From an uncultured Gemmatimonadota bacterium (lineage in GTDB: Bacteria; Gemmatimonadota; Gemmatimonadetes; Longimicrobiales; Gaopeijiaceae), in the NCBI GenBank assembly GCA_938030915.1, contig CALHIO010000080.1, positions 1 to 15,221 of the forward strand: DNA of 15,221 nt, written 5' to 3'. Of the stretch, positions 8,080 through 14,096 are shown in pieces; positions within the stretch are counted from its first letter, which is position 1, and each line of letters starts with the position of its first letter. Below the pieces are notes generated by a model. The model was not told the DNA's origin. It searched no databases and saw only the letters and a program-made list of their open reading frames with translations. The position numbers and the translations under genes were made by a program.

Positions 8080-8288
8080 TCGGGCTGCCTCCGGTCCAGA
8101 ACCGCCGAGCGATGACAGCGGGCGCAGGTGACCCACATCCGGTCGCGGACGTAAGAAACATCCCTCCTCGGAGGCACCGATCTTCGGTCGAGCTGAATGA
8201 AGCAGCGCGGGCACACGAGCTCGTTCGCCTCCCGGAACGAGGCGGCGAGCGAGCGCGTTTCTTCGTCGGTGAAGCGATCGTGGGTCAT
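8076..8288 (-). CDS. Small double-CxxC zinc-ribbon protein, coupled to nudC
   Basis: This 70-aa protein has two CxxC pairs: CPRC at 26-29 and CARC at 55-58. Such spacing forms a zinc-ribbon, so it should bind one zinc ion. It is basic overall, has no signal peptide or membrane segment, and I recognise no named family. Its TGA stop (8078-8076) overlaps the GTG start of nudC in the sequence GTGA, the usual arrangement for translational coupling. The overlap plus the strong Shine-Dalgarno for nudC, which lies inside this gene, make the gene real despite its size. Zinc-ribbon miniproteins often bind nucleic acid or other proteins, so an RNA-related role next to NudC is possible but is inference only. 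No strong Shine-Dalgarno precedes its own ATG. Confidence 0.75.
   Translation of the reverse strand: MTHDRFTDEETRSLAASFREANELVCPRCFIQLDRRSVPPRRDVSYVRDRMWVTCARCHRSAVLDRRQPE
8088..8092 (-). promoter_or_regulatory. Shine-Dalgarno fixing the nudC GTG start
   Basis: The minus strand reads GGAGG here, 8 nt before GTG at 8079. It is the only good ribosome-binding site near the N-terminus of the NudC homology. It decides the start against the long upstream open frame. Confidence 0.8.
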
Positions 8289-8388
8289 CGGGGTCCGCGC
8301 GCTTCAGCAGCGCGATGTCTCCGCGTGTCGTATCGGTCAGAACAACATACCTATTCCGGGGCGCTCGTTCGGCCCCCGCCTGGATATC

Positions 8389-10812
8389 ATGCTCCCTGTC
8401 TTTCTCCAGCTCGCGGCAGTCGCCGGCGCAGCCGCCACCGGAATCCCGAGTGGCGGTGAGCCCGCGCACTCATCCGATCTCGTCGACCTCGGCGAGCGCC
8501 TCATCGAGGTCGCGCGATACGTCGGCTCGCGTGCCGAGCTGGAAATCCAGACGCCGGCTGTCGAATCGGCTGAGATCGACGTCGACGGGCAGCTCGACGA
8601 TCTCGCGTGGGAGGAGGCGGCGCTTCTCGAAGGCTTCACTCAGTTCAACCCGATCGAGGGGTCCGAGGCGACGCAGCGCACCGAAGTGCTCGTCCTCGTG
8701 GACGACGACGCGATCTTCTTCGCGGTGAAAGCCTTCGACGATGACCCGTCCGGCATTCGTGCCACCCTCTCAGAGCGGGACGGGTTCACGTATACGGACG
8801 ACTACGTCCGCTTCATTCTCGATACCTTCGACGATCAGCGCCGGGCCTACGTGTTCACCGTGAACCCGTTCGGCGTCCAGCACGACGGGCTTTGGAATGA
8901 GACGGGAGGCAGCACGGGCCGTCGGGGACGCGGCATGTTCTCGCCCATCGACGACAACCCGGACTTCCTCTGGGAGTCCGACGCCGAGCTGACCGAATGG
9001 GGATATCAGGCCGAGGTCCGCATTCCCTTCAAGAGCCTGCGCTTCCCCGAGCTCGAGGAACAGTCGTGGGGGCTCCAGGTCGAACGGAAGATTCAGCGAA
9101 ACGGATACGAAAGCTCCTGGGCTCCCATCTCCGCATCCGTGGCGAACCGTCTCACGCAGGCAGGAAAGCTCAATGGGCTGCGCGGTCTCGATATGGGATT
9201 GTTCATGGAGGTGAATCCCTTTGTGACCGGGTCGAGGAACGGTGCGCTCGACGCGAACGACGACTTCGTGCACGCTGACCCTACTGGCGAATTCGGCTTC
9301 AACGCCACGTATGGGATCACGTCGAACCTGACGCTCGACGGCACGTTCAATCCCGACTTCAGTCAGGTGGAAGCGGATGCCGGTCAGGTGCAGGTGAACG
9401 AGCGCTTCGCGCTCTTCTTCCCCGAGGCCCGGCCGTTCTTCCTCGAGGGTACCGAGATCTTCGGTATGCCGAAGCAGCTCGTGTACACGAGAACCATTCA
9501 GAACCCGATCACCGGTGGTAAGCTCACGGGGAAGGTCGGGGGCCTGAACGTCGGATATCTGGGTGCGGTCGACGAGACGTTCGCGGCTGACGCCGACAAC
9601 GTCTATGTGAACCTCCTGCGGGCACGAGCCGACGTCGGCGCTTCGTCGACCATCGGGGCCGTCTACACGGATCGGACGACGAGTGCATCGGAGTTCAACC
9701 GCGTGGCGGGTGCGGATGCCCGAATCCAGCTCGGTGGTCGGTATACGCTCACGCTGATGGGCGCCCGCAGCTTCACGAACGATCCGTCTTTCGCGGAGCG
9801 CCTCGATGGGACGATGGGGTCCGTCCGGTTCGAGCGCGCTGGACGCACCTTCCAGTTCAACGCCGAGTTCGAAGACACGCAGGAGGGCTTCTCGCCCGGG
9901 AGCGGCTTCTTTCAGCGAGTCGGAACCTCTCAGGTCAACTCACGTGCCTCGTACTCGTGGTTCGGACGCCGGGGCGCCTTGCTGGAGTCGGTCGCCCCCT
10001 CCCTCGAAGCGAAGGCGTTCTGGGATCACGACCGGTTCTGGGGCGGGAAGGGGTTCGAAGAGGGCGAGCTTCAGCTCAGCACCCGCTTCGGATTCAAGAA
10101 CAACGTCACCATCTGGGCGAACTACCAGATGACCCGGTTCGTCTTCCAGCCCGAGCAGTACGAGGGCCTGTTCGTCCAGGACGTGGGTGGAGCCGTCGCG
10201 CCGTTCCGGCCCGATCAGGATCTTTTCGACCTCCTGCCCAGCATGACCGTCGGGATCTGGTTGAACAAATGGGAGAAGATCCGCGGGAACGTTCGGATGA
10301 CCCGCAGCCAGAGGCCGATCTTCGATCGGTCCTATGGCGTCGCGGTGGAGCCCGCCAATTCGCTGTCGGGCGAGGCTCGCCTGAACCTGTATCCGACGAG
10401 CTCCCTCGTAGCCGAGATCGGGGCCAACTGGAGCCGGCTCACGCGCCGAACCGACGGCGTCGAGCACTCGAACGCGATCATCCCGCGTGTTCGGGTGCGC
10501 TATCAGTTCTCCAGAGCCCTCTTCCTTCGCAGCATTTTCGAGTACGGGAGCCAGGAAGCGCTCGCGCTGCAGGATGGCGCGACCGGCCTGCCGCTCGTCA
10601 GCTGCGGGGGCTCCGGCTGTTTCGCCCGGGCTGGACGGGTCAACAACGATTTTCGCATCGAGGGCCTGCTCGGGTATGAGCCCTCTCCGGGCACGGTCTT
10701 CTTTTTCGGCTACACGCGTCAGATGGTCGATGCCCGAGCCTTCGGGTTCGAGAACGTGCGCCCCACCGCGGACGGTCTCTTTCTCAAGCTGAGCTACCGG
10801 TTCCGCATGTAG
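8389..10812 (+). CDS. Outer-membrane DUF5916 protein with CBM9-like N-terminal domain
   Basis: This is an 807-aa exported protein. It has a signal-like start (MLPVFLQLAAVAGAAATG). A CBM9-like sandwich domain spans about 58-250, with the hallmark IDVDGQLDDLAWEEA at 63-77 and the DDYVRFILDTF strand at 138-148. The larger C-terminal part, from about 260, matches the DUF5916 type, including the signature RPFFLEGTEIF near 347-357, and is made of alternating beta strands like a large outer-membrane barrel, ending LKLSYRFRM. A Cys pair (Cys739, Cys744) lies in a Gly-rich stretch that may be a surface loop with a disulfide. Family members are frequent in Bacteroidota and Gemmatimonadota; their function is not established, with glycan or nutrient binding usually proposed. 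The frame is open back to 8197, but that part is antisense to the zinc-ribbon gene, so I choose ATG 8389. No strong Shine-Dalgarno is visible. It is divergent from the zinc-ribbon/nudC block with a 100-bp gap. Confidence 0.88.
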   Translation: MLPVFLQLAAVAGAAATGIPSGGEPAHSSDLVDLGERLIEVARYVGSRAELEIQTPAVESAEIDVDGQLDDLAWEEAALLEGFTQFNPIEGSEATQRTEVLVLVDDDAIFFAVKAFDDDPSGIRATLSERDGFTYTDDYVRFILDTFDDQRRAYVFTVNPFGVQHDGLWNETGGSTGRRGRGMFSPIDDNPDFLWESDAELTEWGYQAEVRIPFKSLRFPELEEQSWGLQVERKIQRNGYESSWAPISASVANRLTQAGKLNGLRGLDMGLFMEVNPFVTGSRNGALDANDDFVHADPTGEFGFNATYGITSNLTLDGTFNPDFSQVEADAGQVQVNERFALFFPEARPFFLEGTEIFGMPKQLVYTRTIQNPITGGKLTGKVGGLNVGYLGAVDETFAADADNVYVNLLRARADVGASSTIGAVYTDRTTSASEFNRVAGADARIQLGGRYTLTLMGARSFTNDPSFAERLDGTMGSVRFERAGRTFQFNAEFEDTQEGFSPGSGFFQRVGTSQVNSRASYSWFGRRGALLESVAPSLEAKAFWDHDRFWGGKGFEEGELQLSTRFGFKNNVTIWANYQMTRFVFQPEQYEGLFVQDVGGAVAPFRPDQDLFDLLPSMTVGIWLNKWEKIRGNVRMTRSQRPIFDRSYGVAVEPANSLSGEARLNLYPTSSLVAEIGANWSRLTRRTDGVEHSNAIIPRVRVRYQFSRALFLRSIFEYGSQEALALQDGATGLPLVSCGGSGCFARAGRVNNDFRIEGLLGYEPSPGTVFFFGYTRQMVDARAFGFENVRPTADGLFLKLSYRFRM

Positions 10813-10898
10813 CCACGGCCGGCCGGCCGCGTTAAGGTTCTCGGCTCAACAGGGCTGCCGTAGTTCGGCGTATCGGTCGGTGGCCAGGACTCCAATGG

Positions 10899-11123
10899 AT
10901 GGACAGCGTGGGAAAAGACGCGATCGAGATTGAAGGGACGGTGACCGAGGTGCTCCCGAACGCAACGTTCAGGGTGCTGCTCGAGAACGACCACGAAGTG
11001 CATGCGTACCTCTCCGGCAAGATGCGGCAGAATTACATCCGCGTCCTGGAGGGAGACCGCGTGAAGGTCGAGATGTCTCCGTACGATCTCTCCAAGGGCC
11101 GGGTCACGTATCGCTACAAGTAG
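10899..11123 (+). CDS. infA: Translation initiation factor IF-1
   Basis: This is a 74-aa S1-like OB-fold protein that binds the 30S A-site and helps IF-2 and IF-3 start translation. Conserved IF-1 blocks are unmistakable: DAIEIEGTVTEVLPNATFRV at 7-26, SGKMRQNYIRVLEGDRVKVE at 39-58 and SPYDLSKGRVTYRYK at 60-74. The length is normal (E. coli 72 aa). The N-terminus MDSVGK is slightly different from the usual MAKEDxIE. ATG 10899 has AGGA at 10886-10889, 9 nt upstream; an in-frame GTG at 10908 would give a protein closer to the usual start and cannot be excluded. In many bacteria infA sits in the ribosomal-protein cluster; here its neighbours are an outer-membrane protein gene and a small membrane protein gene, so it stands alone. 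Confidence 0.97.
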   Translation: MDSVGKDAIEIEGTVTEVLPNATFRVLLENDHEVHAYLSGKMRQNYIRVLEGDRVKVEMSPYDLSKGRVTYRYK

Positions 11124-11141
11124 GTCCCCCCGAAACCACCG

Positions 11142-11165
11142 CCCCGCGAGCCGCGTAGTGCGGGG
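11142..11165 (+). other. Hairpin between infA and the small membrane protein gene
   Basis: CCCCGC (11142-11147) and GCGGGG (11160-11165) make a 6-bp GC stem with a 12-nt loop, 18 bp after the infA stop. There is no T-run, so it may be an mRNA-stabilising or weak pausing structure, not a terminator. Confidence 0.3.
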
Positions 11166-11195
11166 TCGGATGAACGAATTCTTTGGAGGACCCCG

Positions 11196-11429
11196 ATGAG
11201 GTCTCTCGGTACGGTCGCGTTCGTTGGAGTCTCGGGCTTCGTGCTGTTCAAGATCATCACGGCTCTCTTGTTTCCGATGTTCGGGCTCGTGATCGCCCTG
11301 ATCGCGCTGGCAGTGAAGGTCGCGGTGGTCGTGGCGGTCGCGTACTTCGTCATGGAGTGGCTCAAGAAGGACAGGCAGGACCACGGCTCAGTCCACGACG
11401 TCGAGGGCCCGGAGATCGAGGTCGACTAG
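11196..11429 (+). CDS. Small membrane protein of unknown function
   Basis: This 77-aa protein is almost entirely hydrophobic from residue 6 to about 54, enough for two transmembrane helices with a break near FPMFG (26-30). A short charged tail follows (EWLKKDRQD, then an acidic end GPEIEVD). I recognise no family. The ribosome-binding site is very good: GGAGGA at 11185-11190, 5 nt before the ATG, one of the strongest in the window. It lies 72 bp downstream of infA on the same strand and 54 bp before an intrinsic terminator, so infA and this gene may share a transcript. The tail after the last helix has three basic residues and a later acidic stretch, which by the positive-inside rule hints at a cytosolic C-terminus. 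It is a real gene by signals; its role is unknown. Confidence 0.75.
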   Translation: MRSLGTVAFVGVSGFVLFKIITALLFPMFGLVIALIALAVKVAVVVAVAYFVMEWLKKDRQDHGSVHDVEGPEIEVD

Positions 11430-11483
11430 TCCCGAGCGCCACGGTCGCTCTCCGGTTTGGCGTCCGAGACTTTTCGAAAATTG

Positions 11484-11522
11484 GCCCCCGCGAGCCTGCA
11501 AAGGCGACGGGGGCTTGCGTTT
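11484..11522 (+). terminator. Intrinsic terminator after the infA / membrane protein genes
   Basis: GCCCCCG (11484-11490) pairs perfectly with CGGGGGC (11508-11514). Inside the loop a second pairing GCC/GGC is possible. The stem is followed by TTGCGTTT, a short T-rich tail. It lies 54 bp after the stop at 11429, a normal position for ending the upstream transcript. Confidence 0.65.
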
Positions 11523-11577
11523 AGGCCGCGATCCCGAGAATCCCGAGGAATTATGCGGGTTTTCGCCGGATTCTCAC

Positions 11578-11606
11578 TTGACGCCCCTGAACAGGGGGTG
11601 TACCGT
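11578..11606 (+). promoter_or_regulatory. Sigma-70-type promoter for the HU gene, with a dyad in the spacer
   Basis: TTGACG (11578-11583, five of six consensus bases) is followed after exactly 17 nt by TACCGT (11601-11606), which keeps the T, A and final T of the -10 element. A start of transcription near 11613 would give a leader of about 150 nt before the HU start codon. The spacer holds a perfect dyad CCCCTG-AA-CAGGGG (11584-11597), placed where a repressor would sterically block RNA polymerase. The promoter call is good by spacing and -35; operator function is inference. Confidence 0.6.
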
Positions 11607-11709
11607 AGGTTCTAGTATGACCCGCAGGCCCGTAAACACTTGATTCTATGCGGCTTTTCGAGTGCTTTGGGCTCTCCGATGTTCGGGGTGTCTTCGGCCT
11701 GCACTCTGG

Positions 11710-11732
11710 GCGGCTCCGGCCGCAAATTTTTT
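11710..11732 (+). promoter_or_regulatory. Terminator-like hairpin in the HU leader (possible attenuator)
   Basis: GCGGC (11710-11714), loop TCCG, then GCCGC (11719-11723) form a short all-GC stem, followed by AAA and six T (11727-11732). This is the form of a small intrinsic terminator, 31 bp before the HU start codon and downstream of the predicted promoter. I see no leader peptide or riboswitch core that clearly controls it. The stem is only 5 bp and the T-run is 3 nt away, so activity is uncertain. The rest of 11430-11763 (334 bp without a gene) holds the terminator at 11484, the promoter at 11578 and otherwise nothing I recognise. Confidence 0.35.
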
Positions 11733-11763
11733 AACTTTCTCGTTCCAACTCAGGAGCCGCCAG

Positions 11764-12048
11764 ATGAACAAGTCCGACCTCGTGGACGCCCTCGCCGAAG
11801 CCGCTGGAATGACCAAAGCCGACGCCACTCGTGCTGTCGATGCGATGTTCTCGCCTGACGGTGGGATCATTTCCGGCGCCCTCAAGGGTGGCAAGCGCGT
11901 TCAGATCACGGGATTCGGCACGTTCGAGTCCAAGCACCGCAAGGCTCGTCAGGGTCGCAACCCGCGTACGGGGCAGACGATCCAGATTGCCGCCAGCAAC
12001 ACGCCTGCGTTCCGCGCGGGTAAGGGCTTGAAGGACGCCATCAACTAA
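11764..12048 (+). CDS. HU-family DNA-binding protein
   Basis: This is a 94-aa histone-like protein, expected to dimerise and bend DNA in the nucleoid. The start MNKSDLVDALAEAAGMTKAD is typical, the core ITGFGTFESKHRKARQGRNP (48-67) contains the HU/IHF signature, and Pro67 in GRNPRTG is the DNA-intercalating proline at the arm tip. The C-terminus TPAFRAGKGLKDAIN is standard. A small insertion-like stretch (SPDGGIISG at 30-38) lies between the helices, making the protein slightly longer than the usual 90 aa. AGGAG at 11752-11756 lies 7 nt before the ATG, which settles the start; an in-frame GTG at 11662 would add 34 unrelated residues and is rejected. It has its own promoter and a very strong terminator, so it is monocistronic. 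Whether it is called HU-alpha/beta or IHF-like cannot be settled from sequence alone; HU is preferred. Confidence 0.96.
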   Translation: MNKSDLVDALAEAAGMTKADATRAVDAMFSPDGGIISGALKGGKRVQITGFGTFESKHRKARQGRNPRTGQTIQIAASNTPAFRAGKGLKDAIN

Positions 12049-12079
12049 GTCCTTGCGCCCATCGGTCGGGGGCTGAATC

Positions 12080-12110
12080 GGCTCCTCGGAGCCGGCGCCG
12101 CACCGGCTCC
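12080..12110 (+). repeat. Mutually exclusive inverted repeats in the HU 3' region
   Basis: GGCTCC (12080-12085), GGAGCCGG (12088-12095) and CCGGCTCC (12103-12110) are overlapping complements. GGAGCC can pair left (2-nt loop, sterically poor) or right (8-bp stem with a 7-nt loop). The right-hand stem is clearly better. It precedes the terminator at 12131 and may stabilise the 3' end. Confidence 0.4.
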
Positions 12111-12130
12111 GGCCGACAGGCAGAGCAAGA

Positions 12131-12169
12131 GAGGCCGCGTCGCTTGTGCGACGCGGCCTCTTCTTTTTT
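12131..12169 (+). terminator. Strong intrinsic terminator of the HU gene
   Basis: GAGGCCGCGTCGC (12131-12143) and GCGACGCGGCCTC (12148-12160) form a perfect 13-bp stem closed by the tetraloop TTGT, then TTCTTTTTT. This is the best terminator in the window. It also separates HU from the convergent helicase-like gene ending at 12224, but the opposite strand has no comparable T-run, so it acts mainly on the plus strand. Confidence 0.95.
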
Positions 12170-12223
12170 CGAGTTCCCGCTGTTCATGGTCCAGCGCGTG
12201 TTGATCGGTGCGTCGCGACGCGA

Positions 12224-13798
12224 CTAGCGTGCCGGTCGACCGCGGCGTGGCGGTGCCTTGGCCCGAGGGCGATCGAAGTCGACACGGGCTGCTCGACCCC
12301 GAATACTCGTGCCGTTGAGCGCCTGGATGATCGTTCGGGCCACCGGCTCATGGACTTCGACGAGGGAGTGACTCTCGCGGATCTCGATCCGTCCGACGGC
12401 CTCCCCACCCACCCCCGCCTCACCCGTGATCGCGCCGAGCAGATCCCCTTTCGTGAGACCGTCGCGCTCGCCGACTCCGACGAAGAGCTTCGACCATGAC
12501 GGTGTTCCGGTCGCTCGCGCCGCAGCTGTCGAAGGACCGGCCTCGGGCCGGTCGGTGCTGGACTTCTTGCGGAGCAGGGCGACAGCAGCGGCCGCGACTT
12601 CCGCCGGGTCGTGCTCACGAAAGATCGGCTCGAGTGCGGAGAGGTATGGTGCCGTGTCCTCGTCCTGCATTGCCTGCTCCAGCATCGCACGGATCTGGGC
12701 GGTCGCTCCACCGGCTCGGGCGGGAGGCGGGAACGGAACCGTCACATATCCGGTTCGCTTCCCGAGCGCGCGGATGTGGGCCGCTTCCCGGGCAAGGACA
12801 ACCACGACGCCGTCTTCGGAGAGGGAGTGGCGTCGGTCCAGCGTATCCGGATCGGCGGGCGCGTCACAGCTCACGACGACCAGGCCGTCGGTGCCCTGTA
12901 CCTTCCCTCGCGCCTCGAGGGCGTCCACACCGAGCCAGACGGGGACGGACGTATCTCCGGGCGCGCCTGCCACGAAGCCGTGAAGCGTGAGGTAGTCGCC
13001 GACGTCAGCCGCCCGGTCCTCACTACGACAAAACACGAGCACGTGACGCGCACCGTCCGTGATCAACTCGTCGACGATCGACAGCGTGGCAGCTTCGGTC
13101 GGTTCGGGCACGATCCGGAAGCGAACCTGTCCACGCTTCGCGACGTCGGCTTCGGGGGTCGGAATCGTCATCGTGCGCTTGTAATGCCGGTCCAGGAAAT
13201 CCTGCACACCCGCGGTGACGGGGAGACTGGTCAGGATGCGTTGCGTGCCCGAAGGCAGGTACTCGAGCACCCGTTCCACCGTCGCCAGTCCGGTCAGGCT
13301 CTCGATGAGGTGTGCCTGGTCCACGACGAAGATCTCGACCGATGACATGTCGAGCGCACCGGACTCCATCGAGGCCAATAGACTGTCCGCTGTGGAAAAG
13401 AGGAGGTCGGCGCGCTCCGGCAGGACCCACGAGGAACCGAGTGCCGCCACACTGTGGCCTGTCACGGTCGCCATCCGGGCGGCGGACTCCGCAAGCCGTT
13501 CGGCGGTATCCGCGGTCGCGCACACGACGATGGCACGGAGCGCATCATCCCCTGGCGCGATGCGATCCATCGCACCCGCGGCCCACGCCGCGAACACGCC
13601 GCTGCCGGGTCCCGCAGCCAGGACGATGTTGTTCCCTTTCGCAACGACCGGGAAGGCGACTTCCTGCAGCGGAGTGGGTGTCTCGATGCCTTCCGCGGCG
13701 AGTGCCTCGGTGAGCTCGGGTGAGACGCCGAGGTCCTCGAATGATTTCACGTCGATGGCTCGATCAGGTGCGCTCACCGGAGCCCGGGCCACCTGCAT
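12224..13798 (-). CDS. Degenerate DEAD-box helicase-like protein with DbpA RNA-binding domain
   Basis: This 524-aa protein has the layout of a DEAD-box RNA helicase of the DbpA/CsdA group, but the catalytic motifs are lost. Kept are the Q-motif region (SFEDLGVSPELTEAL at 19-33 and TPLQ at 42-45), the second RecA-like fold (HVLVFCRSEDRAADVGDYL at 252-270) and a C-terminal DbpA-type domain at about 436-508 (KLFVGVGERDGLTKGDLLGA, then VGRIEIRESHSLVEV and ALNGTSIRGR). In DbpA this domain binds 23S rRNA. Changed are motif I (AAGPGSGV at 61-68, no Lys-Thr), motif II (VVDQAH at 158-163, Glu to Gln), motif III (TSLP in place of SAT) and motif VI (no HRxGRxGR). ATP hydrolysis is therefore unlikely; a scaffold or RNA-binding role is more likely. 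A basic tail (PPRRGRPAR) ends it. The start is ambiguous: ATG 13798 overlaps the upstream gene by 35 nt, and GTG 13777 is also possible. Confidence 0.85.
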   Translation of the reverse strand: MQVARAPVSAPDRAIDVKSFEDLGVSPELTEALAAEGIETPTPLQEVAFPVVAKGNNIVLAAGPGSGVFAAWAAGAMDRIAPGDDALRAIVVCATADTAERLAESAARMATVTGHSVAALGSSWVLPERADLLFSTADSLLASMESGALDMSSVEIFVVDQAHLIESLTGLATVERVLEYLPSGTQRILTSLPVTAGVQDFLDRHYKRTMTIPTPEADVAKRGQVRFRIVPEPTEAATLSIVDELITDGARHVLVFCRSEDRAADVGDYLTLHGFVAGAPGDTSVPVWLGVDALEARGKVQGTDGLVVVSCDAPADPDTLDRRHSLSEDGVVVVLAREAAHIRALGKRTGYVTVPFPPPARAGGATAQIRAMLEQAMQDEDTAPYLSALEPIFREHDPAEVAAAAVALLRKKSSTDRPEAGPSTAAARATGTPSWSKLFVGVGERDGLTKGDLLGAITGEAGVGGEAVGRIEIRESHSLVEVHEPVARTIIQALNGTSIRGRAARVDFDRPRAKAPPRRGRPAR

Positions 13799-14066
13799 CA
13801 CCGGGTTCGTAGGGAAGCTGGTTGAGGAGGCGCTGCACCTCATAGTCGAGCCGCGACGTCCGAAGTCTGTCTGTGTTCGCGACGACGTCGGTGTAGGGAC
13901 CGTGACGATGTGCGGAGATGGTCACGGAGCCTTCGGTGCCCGTCCACGTCGCGCTGTGTGACGAGTCGTTGGAGCGTGTGAGTCCCAGCATGTCGGGGAG
14001 GAATGCCTCGGCCTGCTCGAGGACCTCGCTCGGGGAGCTCGCCGTCTTTCGTCTGTAACCGGCCAT
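13764..14066 (-). CDS. 100-aa protein of unknown function
   Basis: I do not recognise a family. The N-terminal part is basic then helical (SPSEVLEQAEAFLPDMLGL at 11-29), followed by beta-like sequence (SATWTGTEGSVTISAHRHG at 38-56) and a second helix (TSRLDYEVQRLLNQLPYEPG at 70-89). The fold may be a small alpha/beta domain. There is no signal peptide, membrane segment or Cys. It lies 30 bp after the DsbA-fold gene and overlaps the start of the DEAD-box-like gene, on the same strand, so the three probably form one transcription unit. Translation of the helicase-like gene may be coupled to it. It looks like a real gene from its position and coding-like composition, but the Shine-Dalgarno is weak. 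A role with the RNA-binding neighbour is possible but unproven. Confidence 0.65.
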   Translation of the reverse strand: MAGYRRKTASSPSEVLEQAEAFLPDMLGLTRSNDSSHSATWTGTEGSVTISAHRHGPYTDVVANTDRLRTSRLDYEVQRLLNQLPYEPGDAGGPGSGERT

Positions 14067-14096
14067 GATCCGTTGGATTCGGTTCGTTCGCAGTCT

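Noticed and set aside
8197..8388. 64-codon N-terminal extension of the DUF5916 gene
   Set aside because: It is antisense to the zinc-ribbon gene and would bury the signal peptide that begins at 8389.
8289..8388. Divergent promoters between the zinc-ribbon and DUF5916 genes
   Set aside because: The AT-richer stretch near 8340-8355 suggests a promoter zone, but no -35/-10 pair with acceptable spacing could be found on either strand.
8080..8469. Upstream open extension of nudC
   Set aside because: No homology, and it would overlap the zinc-ribbon gene and the start of the DUF5916 gene. GGAGG before GTG 8079 fixes the start.
10815..10835. GGCCGGCCGGCC palindromic run after the DUF5916 stop
   Set aside because: Short self-complementary GC repeat without a T-run; expected by chance in this composition and not a convincing terminator.
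11662..11763. 34-residue N-terminal extension of HU from a GTG
   Set aside because: HU homology starts exactly at MNKSD with AGGAG 7 nt upstream; the extra residues are unlike any HU.
12611..13345. 244-aa plus-strand open frame inside the helicase-like gene
   Set aside because: The minus-strand frame has recognisable RecA-like and DbpA-like segments; this is its shadow.
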